Below are positions 7,752 through 15,038 of a stretch of 23,183 bases of DNA, one piece after another. Both the position numbers and the translations under genes were made by a program. This DNA comes from JANQEA01 sp964530075. Lineage in GTDB: Bacteria > Bipolaricaulota > Bipolaricaulia > UBA7950 > UBA9294. Position 1 is the first letter of the stretch, and the number at the start of each line of letters is the position of its first letter. Location of the stretch: positions 1 to 23,183 of the forward strand of contig CAZGXU010000033.1 of NCBI GenBank assembly GCA_964530075.1, written 5' to 3'. Below the pieces are notes generated by a model that saw only the letters and a list, made by a program, of their open reading frames with translations, was not told the DNA's origin and made no database searches.

Positions 7752-8045
7752 ATGATCGCCGAGTTCTCGATCGTCCCGATCGGCGTCGGGGAGAGCCTGA
7801 GCGCGCACGTCGCGCAGGCGTTCGAGATCGTCGAGGCGAGCGGCGTCGCCTACGAGAATCACGCCATGGGGACCAACCTCGAGGGGGACTGGGACGAGGT
7901 GATGGGTGTGATCAAGGCCTGCCGCGACAAACTCCTACAGAGCTGTAACCGCGTCTCCCTGTCGATCAAGATCGACGACCGCCGCGGCGTGACCGACGGT
8001 CTTCGACGGAAGGTGGGCTCCGCCCGCCGCAGGATGCGCGGATAG
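7752..8045 (+). CDS. Thiamine-binding DUF77 (MTH1187/YkoF-like) protein
   Basis: A 97-residue ferredoxin-like-fold protein of the MTH1187/DUF77 family, in which related domains bind thiamine or its pyrimidine. The family opening IAEFSIVPIGVGESLSAHVAQ and the central ENHAMGTNLEGDWDEVM stretch, which forms the ligand pocket in homologues, are both visible, and length is typical. The ATG at 7752 is preceded by AGGAGG at good spacing; a reading from further upstream would add about 28 basic residues not seen in the family. It lies about 100 bases after the second phosphatase on the same strand and may share its transcript. A thiamine-related role together with the phosphatases (for example dephosphorylating thiamine phosphates outside the cell) is conceivable but only suggested by adjacency. 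Confidence 0.85.
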   Translation: MIAEFSIVPIGVGESLSAHVAQAFEIVEASGVAYENHAMGTNLEGDWDEVMGVIKACRDKLLQSCNRVSLSIKIDDRRGVTDGLRRKVGSARRRMRG

Positions 8046-8053
8046 CCACTGCA

Positions 8054-8069
8054 CGGGACGGTCATCCCG
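8054..8069 (+). terminator. Weak hairpin after the DUF77 gene
   Basis: CGGGA and TCCCG arms (8054-8058 and 8065-8069) around a six-base loop, nine bases after the DUF77 stop. There is no T tract. It could help end transcription before the next promoter; the evidence is thin. Confidence 0.2.
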
Positions 8070-8137
8070 CAGAGACCGCTGTGGTCGGCCGCCCGTGAAG
8101 ACGACCGCATCTCGTCGCAGGTTCTCTTCTGAGTCTG

Positions 8138-8166
8138 TTGACGTCGTCATAAGTTCTGGCTATGAT
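8138..8166 (+). promoter_or_regulatory. Strong sigma70-type promoter of the Cys-rich peptide locus
   Basis: TTGACG (8138-8143), a 17-nt spacer, then TATGAT (8161-8166). The predicted start is near 8173, about 28 nt before the peptide ATG. It is one of the two closest matches to consensus in the window and lies in a locally AT-rich patch. Confidence 0.7.
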
Positions 8167-8200
8167 GTATGTAGCTTTGAGTTCGGATCTCAGGTGAGAA

Positions 8201-8485
8201 ATGAAACGGAAGACTTGGATCGGCCTCCTCGTCCTCGCGGTTGTGCTCGTTACTAACGTCACCCCGTTGAGCGCTCCAACCTGCGACGTGTGCTCCGACT
8301 CCTGCGATGGGGATTGCGAGTACATTGGCTGGATCGACTACAATGACTGCTCGTGCGGTCTCTGTATGGATGACCTGGACCTGCACTGCCAGGGACGGTG
8401 CGACAAGTATTGGTGCTGCCACTGGTTCTGGGAGTGCTGGGCCATCCAATGGGAGACTGCCAAGTGCGATTTCTGCTGCGACTGA
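8201..8485 (+). CDS. Secreted cysteine-rich small protein, unrecognised
   Basis: A 94-residue protein with a clear signal peptide (basic KRK, hydrophobic core IGLLVLAVVLV, likely cleavage near PLSA). The mature part, about 68 residues, holds 15 cysteines, many in CxxC, CxC or CC pairs, plus many Asp and several Trp (a WHWFWECW-like stretch near 68-78). I do not recognise the family. Such composition suits a disulfide-knotted exported peptide or a metal-binding protein; both are inference. The ATG at 8201 follows AGGTGA, and a strong promoter lies just upstream. Its 3' end overlaps the start of a thioredoxin-like protein gene, followed by an ABC exporter-type permease and ATPase, so it may be the cargo or substrate of that machinery. 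Lower GC than the surroundings hints at horizontal transfer. Confidence 0.75.
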   Translation: MKRKTWIGLLVLAVVLVTNVTPLSAPTCDVCSDSCDGDCEYIGWIDYNDCSCGLCMDDLDLHCQGRCDKYWCCHWFWECWAIQWETAKCDFCCD

Positions 8486-9789
8486 CGGCAAGACACTGGA
8501 AGAGGATCGTGCCGGCAGCGCTGGTCATCGCGGTGCTGGAAGGGGCTGCATCGTGGGTCATCATCCGCTGCAGCCCGCGTGTTCCGGGCTCTCCGGGTGT
8601 TCCGAATGCGTTGGCACGATCCAGACCGGCGCACTGCCGTACTCGGTCGAGGCACTTCGCCGAGCCAACTACGCGGATACGCACGATCGGGTCTATCAGG
8701 GTCTGCCCGAAGGGGCCGACGCACGCTGGATGGTGGTGGACGACGAGCAGGGTCCGGCATCTCGGGGAAGCTTCGTGTACTTCACTTGAGGTCCCCGAAT
8801 CGGGGCTCGACCCCGAGCGGTCGTTCCCCCTCGCGCTCCTTTCCGAATGGGCCGGGACGCTGCACGGTTTAGATCTGGTCCTGGTGCTTGGAGGCTATGT
8901 CGATGACGCGCTGGCCGAGGATGTCCGAGCGGTTCTCGACCCGGTGATCGCCGTACGAGTGGACGCGGATGGGGCGCTCTTCTCGTCCGCCGTACTCGAA
9001 CGCGGGACGGGCGGCTTCGGGTTCCTGATCGGGCCGGACGGCACGATCCTCATCAGACAAAGCGGCCTTCGCGTCACGAGCGCCACGCCGATCCTCGTGA
9101 CATTGCAGACCTACGCCCGAGAGGACGTTCTCCCAGATCCGGCCTCCGCGTTCTCGATGGTCCACCCACTGCGCGTCGCGCAAAGCCCGCTGGACCTGGA
9201 ACTGACGTACGCAGAAGGCGGAGCGGACGTGATCGAGCCCCTGATGCCCGGACGTCCCACGCTCGTCTACCGCTTCTCGGCCGGATGCCCGCCTTGTCGT
9301 CTCTGCTCCGAGGTGACCTCGACCCTCGCCGCTGAGTACTCCGGCCGTGTAAACGTGGTTGGCCTCTCGTATTCGCTGACCGATTCCACTGTCGCCGCCG
9401 CCGCGGAGATCGGACGGGCCCATCTCTCGCTTTTCAGCGAGGAGAGACAAGCCGCGATCCTGGAGCTGCCGGCGACGCCGGAGGGAAGACAGCTGTACGC
9501 GGAGCGTCGGGCGGAGGATTTGGCCGCTTCCATGCAGGCTCTCCCGGCCGCCTTTCCCGTCGCATGGGACAGGGACGGTCGCCACTCGGGAGCCCTCGGG
9601 CTGGGAGATGCGCCGCTACCGTCGTGGGGGTTGTACGACGCAGGTGGCAATCTGGTAGACGTCATTCCGGGAGCGAATGACACGGTCTACCAGAACGGTG
9701 AGCCCCTCTCTACCTGCTATCCGACCCTGTCGATGCTGCGGGCGCGGCTCGATGAGGCTCTCAGGCCGCCAGAGTCGACCCAACCGTGA
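8464..9789 (+). CDS. Membrane-anchored thioredoxin-like protein with two apparent frame changes
   Basis: Probable exported thiol-disulfide protein. Start GTG 8464 has GGGAG eight bases upstream and overlaps the peptide gene by 22 nt. The first ~36 residues form a basic head and signal anchor (IVPAALVIAVLEGAASWVII). From about 8575 to 8787 coding character moves to the next frame, which reads sensibly (CSGLSGCSEC, then SVEALRRANYADTHDRVYQG) and ends in a TGA at 8787-8789. The frame used before 8575 stays open there but reads as an Arg/Pro/Thr-rich shadow. After about 8790 the original frame is convincing again: one TlpA-like domain (GFLIGPDGTILIRQSG) and a second with the thioredoxin-type motif SAGCPPCRLC. 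A one-base loss and a compensating one-base gain would explain it: either sequence error or real decay. The stop overlaps the permease GTG (9786-9789). Confidence 0.6.
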   Translation: MRFLLRLTARHWKRIVPAALVIAVLEGAASWVIIRCSPRVPGSPGVPNALARSRPAHCRTRSRHFAEPTTRIRTIGSIRVCPKGPTHAGWWWTTSRVRHLGEASCTSLEVPESGLDPERSFPLALLSEWAGTLHGLDLVLVLGGYVDDALAEDVRAVLDPVIAVRVDADGALFSSAVLERGTGGFGFLIGPDGTILIRQSGLRVTSATPILVTLQTYAREDVLPDPASAFSMVHPLRVAQSPLDLELTYAEGGADVIEPLMPGRPTLVYRFSAGCPPCRLCSEVTSTLAAEYSGRVNVVGLSYSLTDSTVAAAAEIGRAHLSLFSEERQAAILELPATPEGRQLYAERRAEDLAASMQALPAAFPVAWDRDGRHSGALGLGDAPLPSWGLYDAGGNLVDVIPGANDTVYQNGEPLSTCYPTLSMLRARLDEALRPPESTQP

Positions 9790-12077
9790 GAGCGTCTGCC
9801 ACGCTCGAAGGTCGCTGGTTCGTCCTCCTCCAGTACGGCGCGTTGGTCCTGGGCTTGATCGGCGTTTCCTTCGGTGTGATCATCGCGATCGCCGCACATG
9901 TCGGCATCAGCAGCGAACTCGATCGAGTCGTGGAGTCGGTGGGCGCGGACCGGCTTCGACTGGAGACGCTGCCAGAGAATCACGACGGCTTCGCGGAGGC
10001 GGATTTGCGGTCCGTTCTCGAGCTCCCTTACGTCGCTTCCGCCGCTGCCGACACTGCCGAGTATCTGCTCAGCAATCCGCGTGAGCACTACACGCTCACC
10101 TACGTGGGCGTGACACCCTCGTACTTCGACACCCGCAAGATCCCCCTGGCCAGCGGACGGCCATTCGAAGCGGCGGACGAGAACGCTACAATCCTTGGTT
10201 ACGACGTGGCAGCGGCGCTGTTCGACGGAGATGCTGTCGGTCGTGTCCTCGACACGGGCACGCAGCAGTACACGGTGATCGGCACGCTAGCGTATGTGCC
10301 GATCCAAGATCGGCGGGCGGACAGCGCACTCAACACGTCGGTCTTCCTCCCGGTCGAGGCGATGGCCGCTCGGATGGGGCGACCAAGCGCGCCGTTCGAC
10401 ATGATCTGGATCCACGTCCAACGATCCCGAATCGACGACGCCATCGCCGAGCTGTCGGAGATGTTCGCCGGCCGCGGTCGGATCCGCGAGATGAGCGACG
10501 TGTACCGCGGTGTGATCTCACGCGGGGAACGAACATCGCAGCTTCTCGATGTGGCGGCCGTTCTGTTCGTCGTCCTCAGTGCGTTGCTGTCGATTGTCGT
10601 TGGCAGTGACATCGTGCGGCGCAGTAGCCATCACGGCGGCCTTCACCGCGCGCTCGGCGCGACGCGCCGACACATTGCGCTCGCCGCCCTGGGCCGGTTT
10701 GCTCTGCTGACTGCCTGCTCGACAGGCGTTGGCGCGACGTTCGCCGCATCGGTCATGCCGATGCTAGGCCGATTTCTTGCAGTGCCGCTTCGCTTCGGGG
10801 CGCTCCACTTCGCAGGGCTGGGGATCTTATCTCTGCACGCGCTGGGCGTGGGCGCGTACTTGGGTCTGCGCGCGGCAGCGGTATCACCGATGACTGCCAT
10901 CCGGATGGAGGCGGCACGGGGTCAGCAAACCTTCTTAGTCGAGTACGCGCTGACGGTCCTCGCACTGGCCATCGGAATCGGCGCCGTGTTGTTCCTCGTC
11001 GCGTTCTCCGATCACATGCGTTCTCTGTGGGCTCAGGCGTCCGGGCCCATAGACGCCGACGTCCTGTCCGTGCGTTCGGGACCCGCCGGCCAGACGCTAA
11101 GCTTCCTACCCGAATACGCGTTGGAAAGGGACGATGCCGAGGCGATCGCGGCGGTCGGTGGGGTCGACGTCGTGACGGGCGAGGTCCGGTCGAGGCGCAC
11201 GGTCCGATCGGCGTCCTCCAGCATGCTAGTGGACGTCCTCGGGCTGTACTCGATCGGTCGGCCGTGGGTGCCGGCGACGCTATCGGCCGGGCGACTGCCC
11301 ACCACCGAGGAGTATGCCGGCGGAGCCCGCGTCGTGTTGATCGGGGCATCCGTCGCTGATCGTTTGTTCGAGGACGAGAACCCTGTGGCGGACTCGATCG
11401 CGATCGAGGGCACGGAGTTCACGGTTGTCGGCCTCTGTCGCGCGCTGGTGCCTCCCACCACACGACCGACGATCGCGCCGGACGCGGTGGTTCTGGTACC
11501 ACAGGGTTCACTGCCAGAACTGGTTGGCGAACACATCCTGTGGGCCCATCTATCGGCGGCGGCCGATCCCGTGAGCGTGGCCGAACTGATCGCACGGCAA
11601 CTGCATGAGCGTCATCCGGGCGCTGCGCCGGCCGTCGTCGAAGGCTCCGTTGCAGCGTACGGCGTGTTCGCCGCGTTCCTGTTTCGAATGGTCTCCGGGT
11701 TTCTCGTTCTCGCCGCGCTCGCTGCGCTCGTCAGCATCGGAGGGATCCTCAGCCTGTCGTGGACGCGCACCCTCAGCTCGTGGCACAGCTTCGGCATCCA
11801 CAGGACGCTGGGACAGACTCGACTGCGAACGTTCCTTGCGGCCGTTGCTCCTGCGGTTTGGACGAGCATCCCGGCGGGGGCACTTGCTTTCGCGCTGTCG
11901 ATCCTCGCGCTGGGCGCCGTGAGCCGGATGTCCGGTACAGCATTAACGGTCCGCCCTGTCTGGGTTCTCTGGACGGCGCTCGCCGTCCTTGTCGCCGCGT
12001 CGATCGGCGGCGGTATCCCCGCGTTGTGGGCGGCCCGACTCGACCCCGCTGAAACGATCCGTACTGGGAGGCAGTGA
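9786..12077 (+). CDS. Double-length FtsX/MacB-type ABC transporter permease
   Basis: A 763-residue inner-membrane protein made of two FtsX-type halves. Each half has an N-terminal membrane segment (about 12-38; second half about 383-408), an extracytoplasmic MacB-like region, and three clustered segments (about 255-375; second half about 625-755). The C-terminus ALWAARLDPAETIR is the usual FtsX ending, and the first half ends with the equivalent RAAAVSPMTAIRMEAA. MacB-type systems move lipoproteins, peptides or signals rather than small solutes. Start GTG 9786 overlaps the redoxin stop, and the ATPase gene starts one base after its stop, so a co-translated exporter is likely. Cargo is unknown; the cysteine-rich peptide at the head of the operon is the obvious candidate. 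Confidence 0.85.
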   Translation: MRASATLEGRWFVLLQYGALVLGLIGVSFGVIIAIAAHVGISSELDRVVESVGADRLRLETLPENHDGFAEADLRSVLELPYVASAAADTAEYLLSNPREHYTLTYVGVTPSYFDTRKIPLASGRPFEAADENATILGYDVAAALFDGDAVGRVLDTGTQQYTVIGTLAYVPIQDRRADSALNTSVFLPVEAMAARMGRPSAPFDMIWIHVQRSRIDDAIAELSEMFAGRGRIREMSDVYRGVISRGERTSQLLDVAAVLFVVLSALLSIVVGSDIVRRSSHHGGLHRALGATRRHIALAALGRFALLTACSTGVGATFAASVMPMLGRFLAVPLRFGALHFAGLGILSLHALGVGAYLGLRAAAVSPMTAIRMEAARGQQTFLVEYALTVLALAIGIGAVLFLVAFSDHMRSLWAQASGPIDADVLSVRSGPAGQTLSFLPEYALERDDAEAIAAVGGVDVVTGEVRSRRTVRSASSSMLVDVLGLYSIGRPWVPATLSAGRLPTTEEYAGGARVVLIGASVADRLFEDENPVADSIAIEGTEFTVVGLCRALVPPTTRPTIAPDAVVLVPQGSLPELVGEHILWAHLSAAADPVSVAELIARQLHERHPGAAPAVVEGSVAAYGVFAAFLFRMVSGFLVLAALAALVSIGGILSLSWTRTLSSWHSFGIHRTLGQTRLRTFLAAVAPAVWTSIPAGALAFALSILALGAVSRMSGTALTVRPVWVLWTALAVLVAASIGGGIPALWAARLDPAETIRTGRQ

Positions 12078-12078
12078 C

Positions 12079-12741
12079 ATGATCGAAGTCCAACACGCCG
12101 TCAAGACGTTCCACCGCGGGTCGCAGGAGGTTCGAGCGCTGGACAACGTCAGCTTCACCGTCGAGCGGGCCGAGACGCTGGCGATCCAAGGGCCGTCCGG
12201 CTCAGGAAAGACGACGCTCCTCACCTTGATCGGCACGCTCGATGAGCCGACGTCCAGCTCCGTCCGTCTTGACGGCACCGATCCGTGGACGTTGTCCGAT
12301 CGCAAGCGCTCGCGAATAAGAGCTGAGGAGATCGGATTCGTGTTCCAAAGCTACAACCTGATTCCGCAGCTTTCCGCGTGGAAGAACGTCGCCCTGCCGC
12401 TTCGCTACGCCGGGGTGGCGCGGCGTGAGCGGAAGCGCCGCGCGATCCGGGCGCTCGAGGACGTCGGACTCGGCGATCGGATGCAGCACCTCCCGTCGCA
12501 GCTGTCGGGCGGCGAAGAGCAGTGCGTCGCCGTCGCGAGGGCTATGGTCGTATCCCCGTCGCTGCTCCTCGCCGACAAGCCGACGGGGGACCTCGACACG
12601 GAGACCGGCGACCGGGTGATCGGCATGATCCTCGCGCTTCGCGAGCGGGGAGCGAGCGTTCTCGTCGTCACCCACAACGAAGCGATCGCCGCGTTGTGCC
12701 GACGGTCGATCCGCCTCCTTGACGGGAGGCTCGCACCCTGA
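12079..12741 (+). CDS. ABC transporter ATPase (LolD/MacB-like) with altered Walker B
   Basis: A 220-residue ATPase of the LolD/MacB class. Walker A is GPSGSGKTT (38-46), Q-loop Q90, signature LSGGEEQCVAVARA (142-155), D-loop GDLD (170-173) and H-loop H199. Two departures stand out. Walker B reads LLLADKPTGDLD, so the catalytic glutamate that should follow the aspartate is Lys167 (AAG where GAG is expected), and the usual arginine after the signature is Cys149. Loss of this glutamate normally cripples hydrolysis while nucleotide binding is kept. This could be a mutation in a decaying locus, a sequence error, or a specialised slow ATPase. The ATG at 12079 has GGGAGG upstream and follows the permease stop by one base. 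Confidence 0.88.
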   Translation: MIEVQHAVKTFHRGSQEVRALDNVSFTVERAETLAIQGPSGSGKTTLLTLIGTLDEPTSSSVRLDGTDPWTLSDRKRSRIRAEEIGFVFQSYNLIPQLSAWKNVALPLRYAGVARRERKRRAIRALEDVGLGDRMQHLPSQLSGGEEQCVAVARAMVVSPSLLLADKPTGDLDTETGDRVIGMILALRERGASVLVVTHNEAIAALCRRSIRLLDGRLAP

Positions 12742-12764
12742 TCATTGTGGCGACCTCTATAGAT

Positions 12765-12794
12765 TTGCGCAGTGGGGGGTAAAGACCGTAGAGT
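12765..12794 (+). promoter_or_regulatory. Promoter of the adenosine deaminase gene
   Basis: TTGCGC (12765-12770) is followed by an 18-nt spacer and TAGAGT (12789-12794), ten bases before the ATG at 12804. No Shine-Dalgarno is present and the predicted start almost coincides with the start codon, so a leaderless mRNA is likely. Confidence 0.45.
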
Positions 12795-12803
12795 CTGTGG
12801 AAC

Positions 12804-13820
12804 ATGTCCTCGTGGCTGCGCCGCATTCCCAAGGTCGAGCTTCACGTCCATCTCGACGGCTCGTTGCGGCTGAAGACGTTCCTCGAGCTCGCCAAGCGGC
12901 TCCCCGCCGAGCGTCGCTTCCCGAGATCGGTCGATCTGCGGAAGGCCGTCGTACCGAGATCGAAGGGATCCCTGGAGGCGTACCTCGAGTCCTTCGAGTA
13001 CACGATCGGCGTGTTGCAGACCGCCGAGTCGTTGGAGCGCGCCGCCTACGAGCTGTGCGAAGATGCGGCCAACGAGAACGTGGTCTACATCGAGATCCGC
13101 TTCTGTCCGCTCCTTCATACCGAAGGCGGCCTGTCCCCGCGCGACATCGTGCAAGTCGCACTCATGGGGTGCGAGCGCGCGAAGGACGCGTTCGGCATCG
13201 AGGCTGGCCTCCTCCTCACCGCCCTCAGGGACGAATCGACCGAACGCTCGATGGAGGTCGCCCAGCTCGCGGCGCAGTTCCGCGGCAAGGGCGTCGCCGG
13301 TTTCGACCTCGCCGGCCCGGAGCTCGGCTACTCGCCGACGATTCATCGCGCGGCGATCGAACTCGCCCACGACGCGGGCGTTCCGATCACGCTCCACGCC
13401 GGGGAGGGCTGCTGTCCGGAACACATCAAGGAAGCGATCGACCTCGGGGCCGCTCGGATCGGTCACGGGGTCTACCTGTTCAAGGCGCCGACCGTCGAGC
13501 AACGGGTCGCCGAGCTCCGGATCCCCCTCGAGGTCTGCCCGACCAGCAATCTTCAGGTCTCCGGCTTCATGAAGGGCTACGCCGACCATCCGCTCAAACG
13601 CTATCTCGACCTGGGGATCCCCGTCACGCTCAACACCGACAACCGATTGATGTCGGGGGTCGATCTGACCCACGAGTACGCGGCCGTCGTCCGCGCGTTC
13701 TCCTTCGACCGTGACGTCGTGAAGCGGATCGTCCTCGCCGGCGTCGACGCCGCGTTCGCGCCCGAGCCGACCAAGGAGGCGATCCGTCAGCGGGTCGAAG
13801 CGGGGCTCGCCGGGAGCTGA
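12804..13820 (+). CDS. add: Adenosine deaminase
   Basis: A 338-residue zinc metalloenzyme of the adenosine/AMP deaminase family that converts adenosine (and deoxyadenosine) to inosine in cytosolic purine salvage. Metal and catalytic residues are all visible: HVH in ELHVHLDGS (H14, H16), HAGE (198-201, with the catalytic Glu), GHG in ARIGHGVYL, CPTSN, and the metal aspartate in LNTDNRLMSG (D279). TDNRLMS favours adenosine deaminase over adenine deaminase. Length is typical. The ATG at 12804 lacks a Shine-Dalgarno and is probably leaderless. The stop TGA (13818-13820) directly abuts the stop of the convergent endonuclease Q gene, forming TGATCA. Confidence 0.92.
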   Translation: MSSWLRRIPKVELHVHLDGSLRLKTFLELAKRLPAERRFPRSVDLRKAVVPRSKGSLEAYLESFEYTIGVLQTAESLERAAYELCEDAANENVVYIEIRFCPLLHTEGGLSPRDIVQVALMGCERAKDAFGIEAGLLLTALRDESTERSMEVAQLAAQFRGKGVAGFDLAGPELGYSPTIHRAAIELAHDAGVPITLHAGEGCCPEHIKEAIDLGAARIGHGVYLFKAPTVEQRVAELRIPLEVCPTSNLQVSGFMKGYADHPLKRYLDLGIPVTLNTDNRLMSGVDLTHEYAAVVRAFSFDRDVVKRIVLAGVDAAFAPEPTKEAIRQRVEAGLAGS

Positions 13821-15038
13821 TCAGAACAGGGTCATCTGCTCAGGCCCGACGAACGGAATCTCGACCTTCCCGTATACGCCGTCGTACCCCGGCTCGATGC
13901 GCACCTCGCCGGACCTCGTCTTGGCGATCCCCTCAGCGACGCGCCCGTCGGCGCCGCGCTCGATCTCGGCGAGCGACCGATCGAGCAGGATGTCCAGCTC
14001 GCTGCCGAAGCGATCGATCATCGCGTCGTAGGCGCGCTCCGCCCTGTTGGTGCTCGCGCCGACGCCCAGCGCCTGGGCGATGATCTCGACGAGAGGAATC
14101 AGGCTCCAATAGCGATCCCGCTTCGTCGCCTCGTCTCCCTCCGCTCGATCGGCGAGCTCTTCGACCCGATGAAGGACGCCGATCGTCAGCTCCTTCCCGC
14201 AGACCGGGCAGCGGTCGGCGTTCGCTCGCGACTCGGCCGGATGCCAGGAGACGCCGCATTGGCGGTGCCCGTCGTAGTGATACTTCCCCTCTTGCGGGTA
14301 GAACTCGATCGTCCCCACCAGGCCGATCCCGCTGCCGAGCGCTCCGACGACCGCCGGGAACGTCGTGTCGGGAAGATCGAGGATCGTCGCCTCCCGCCCC
14401 AGCTTTGCGGGGGAGTGGGCGTCGGAGAACGAGACCAGCGTCAGTCGATCGAGCCGGGAGACGCGTCGATTCATCGGCGGATCGCTCGACAGACCGGTCT
14501 CGATCGCCGCGATCCGGCCGGCGTGGCTTCCGAAGCATTCCTCCAGGGAATCGAACCCGCTCTTCGCTCCGAAGATCGAGTACCACGGCGTCCAGACGTG
14601 GGCCGGTATCACGAACGCCTCCGGCGCGACCTCCCAGATCAGCTCGACCAGGGTCTTGGCCGGCAGGCCGAGCATCGGCCGACCGTCGGCAGCGAGGTTC
14701 CCTCTCGCCGAGAGCTTCCGGTTGATCCTCTCCGCGGCATCGAGCGACGGAGCGAGGATCACCAGGTGGATCCGCCGTTGCCTTCCATCCTGGCTCCAGA
14801 CGGCGCTGATCTCACCGCTGATCAGGAATCGGGTGTCGCCGTAGCGATAGATTCCCTCGCGCTCTTCGCGAAGTTGCCCCCGCAGCGTCGCAAACCACTC
14901 CGGATGGGTGAAATCCCCGCTCCCGAGCAGGTCGATCCCCTTCACGCCGGCCCAGCGCGCGAGATCGGGCAGGCCCATCTGAGGGCTCGTCGCCCGACTG
15001 AAGTGCGAATGAAGGTGAAGGTCAGCGATCCGTCGCAT
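13821..15038 (-). CDS. Endonuclease Q (PHP-fold endonuclease for deaminated bases)
   Basis: A 405-residue protein matching EndoQ, which nicks DNA 5' of hypoxanthine, uracil and abasic sites and is best known from Thermococcales with a few bacterial members. The PHP metal motifs are DLHLHSHFS (6-14), GSGDFTHPEW, IPAHVWTPW and FSDAHSPAKLGRE; TGLSSDP and EGKYHYDGHRQC are further signatures. A four-cysteine zinc site (CGVSWH...CPVCGK) precedes LTIGVLHRVEELADR. The last five residues QMTLF (codons 13824-13838) match the bacterial sliding-clamp binding motif Q-L/M-x-L-F, where archaeal EndoQ carries a PCNA-binding tail. It overlaps the lipoprotein gene by 17 nt and is the last gene of the operon that starts with the alkyltransferase-like protein. 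Confidence 0.88.
   Translation of the reverse strand: MRRIADLHLHSHFSRATSPQMGLPDLARWAGVKGIDLLGSGDFTHPEWFATLRGQLREEREGIYRYGDTRFLISGEISAVWSQDGRQRRIHLVILAPSLDAAERINRKLSARGNLAADGRPMLGLPAKTLVELIWEVAPEAFVIPAHVWTPWYSIFGAKSGFDSLEECFGSHAGRIAAIETGLSSDPPMNRRVSRLDRLTLVSFSDAHSPAKLGREATILDLPDTTFPAVVGALGSGIGLVGTIEFYPQEGKYHYDGHRQCGVSWHPAESRANADRCPVCGKELTIGVLHRVEELADRAEGDEATKRDRYWSLIPLVEIIAQALGVGASTNRAERAYDAMIDRFGSELDILLDRSLAEIERGADGRVAEGIAKTRSGEVRIEPGYDGVYGKVEIPFVGPEQMTLF
13824..13838 (-). other. Codons for a putative beta-clamp binding tail (QMTLF) in endonuclease Q
   Basis: The C-terminal residues 401-405 are Q-M-T-L-F, directly before the stop. This fits the pentapeptide consensus used by bacterial proteins to bind DnaN. 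The position at the extreme C-terminus is typical for such tails. Confidence 0.55.

Noticed and set aside
8398..8463. Earlier GTG start (8398) for the redoxin gene
   Set aside because: It would overlap the Cys-rich peptide gene by 88 bases, whereas GTG 8464 has a well-placed GGGAG and gives a normal signal anchor.
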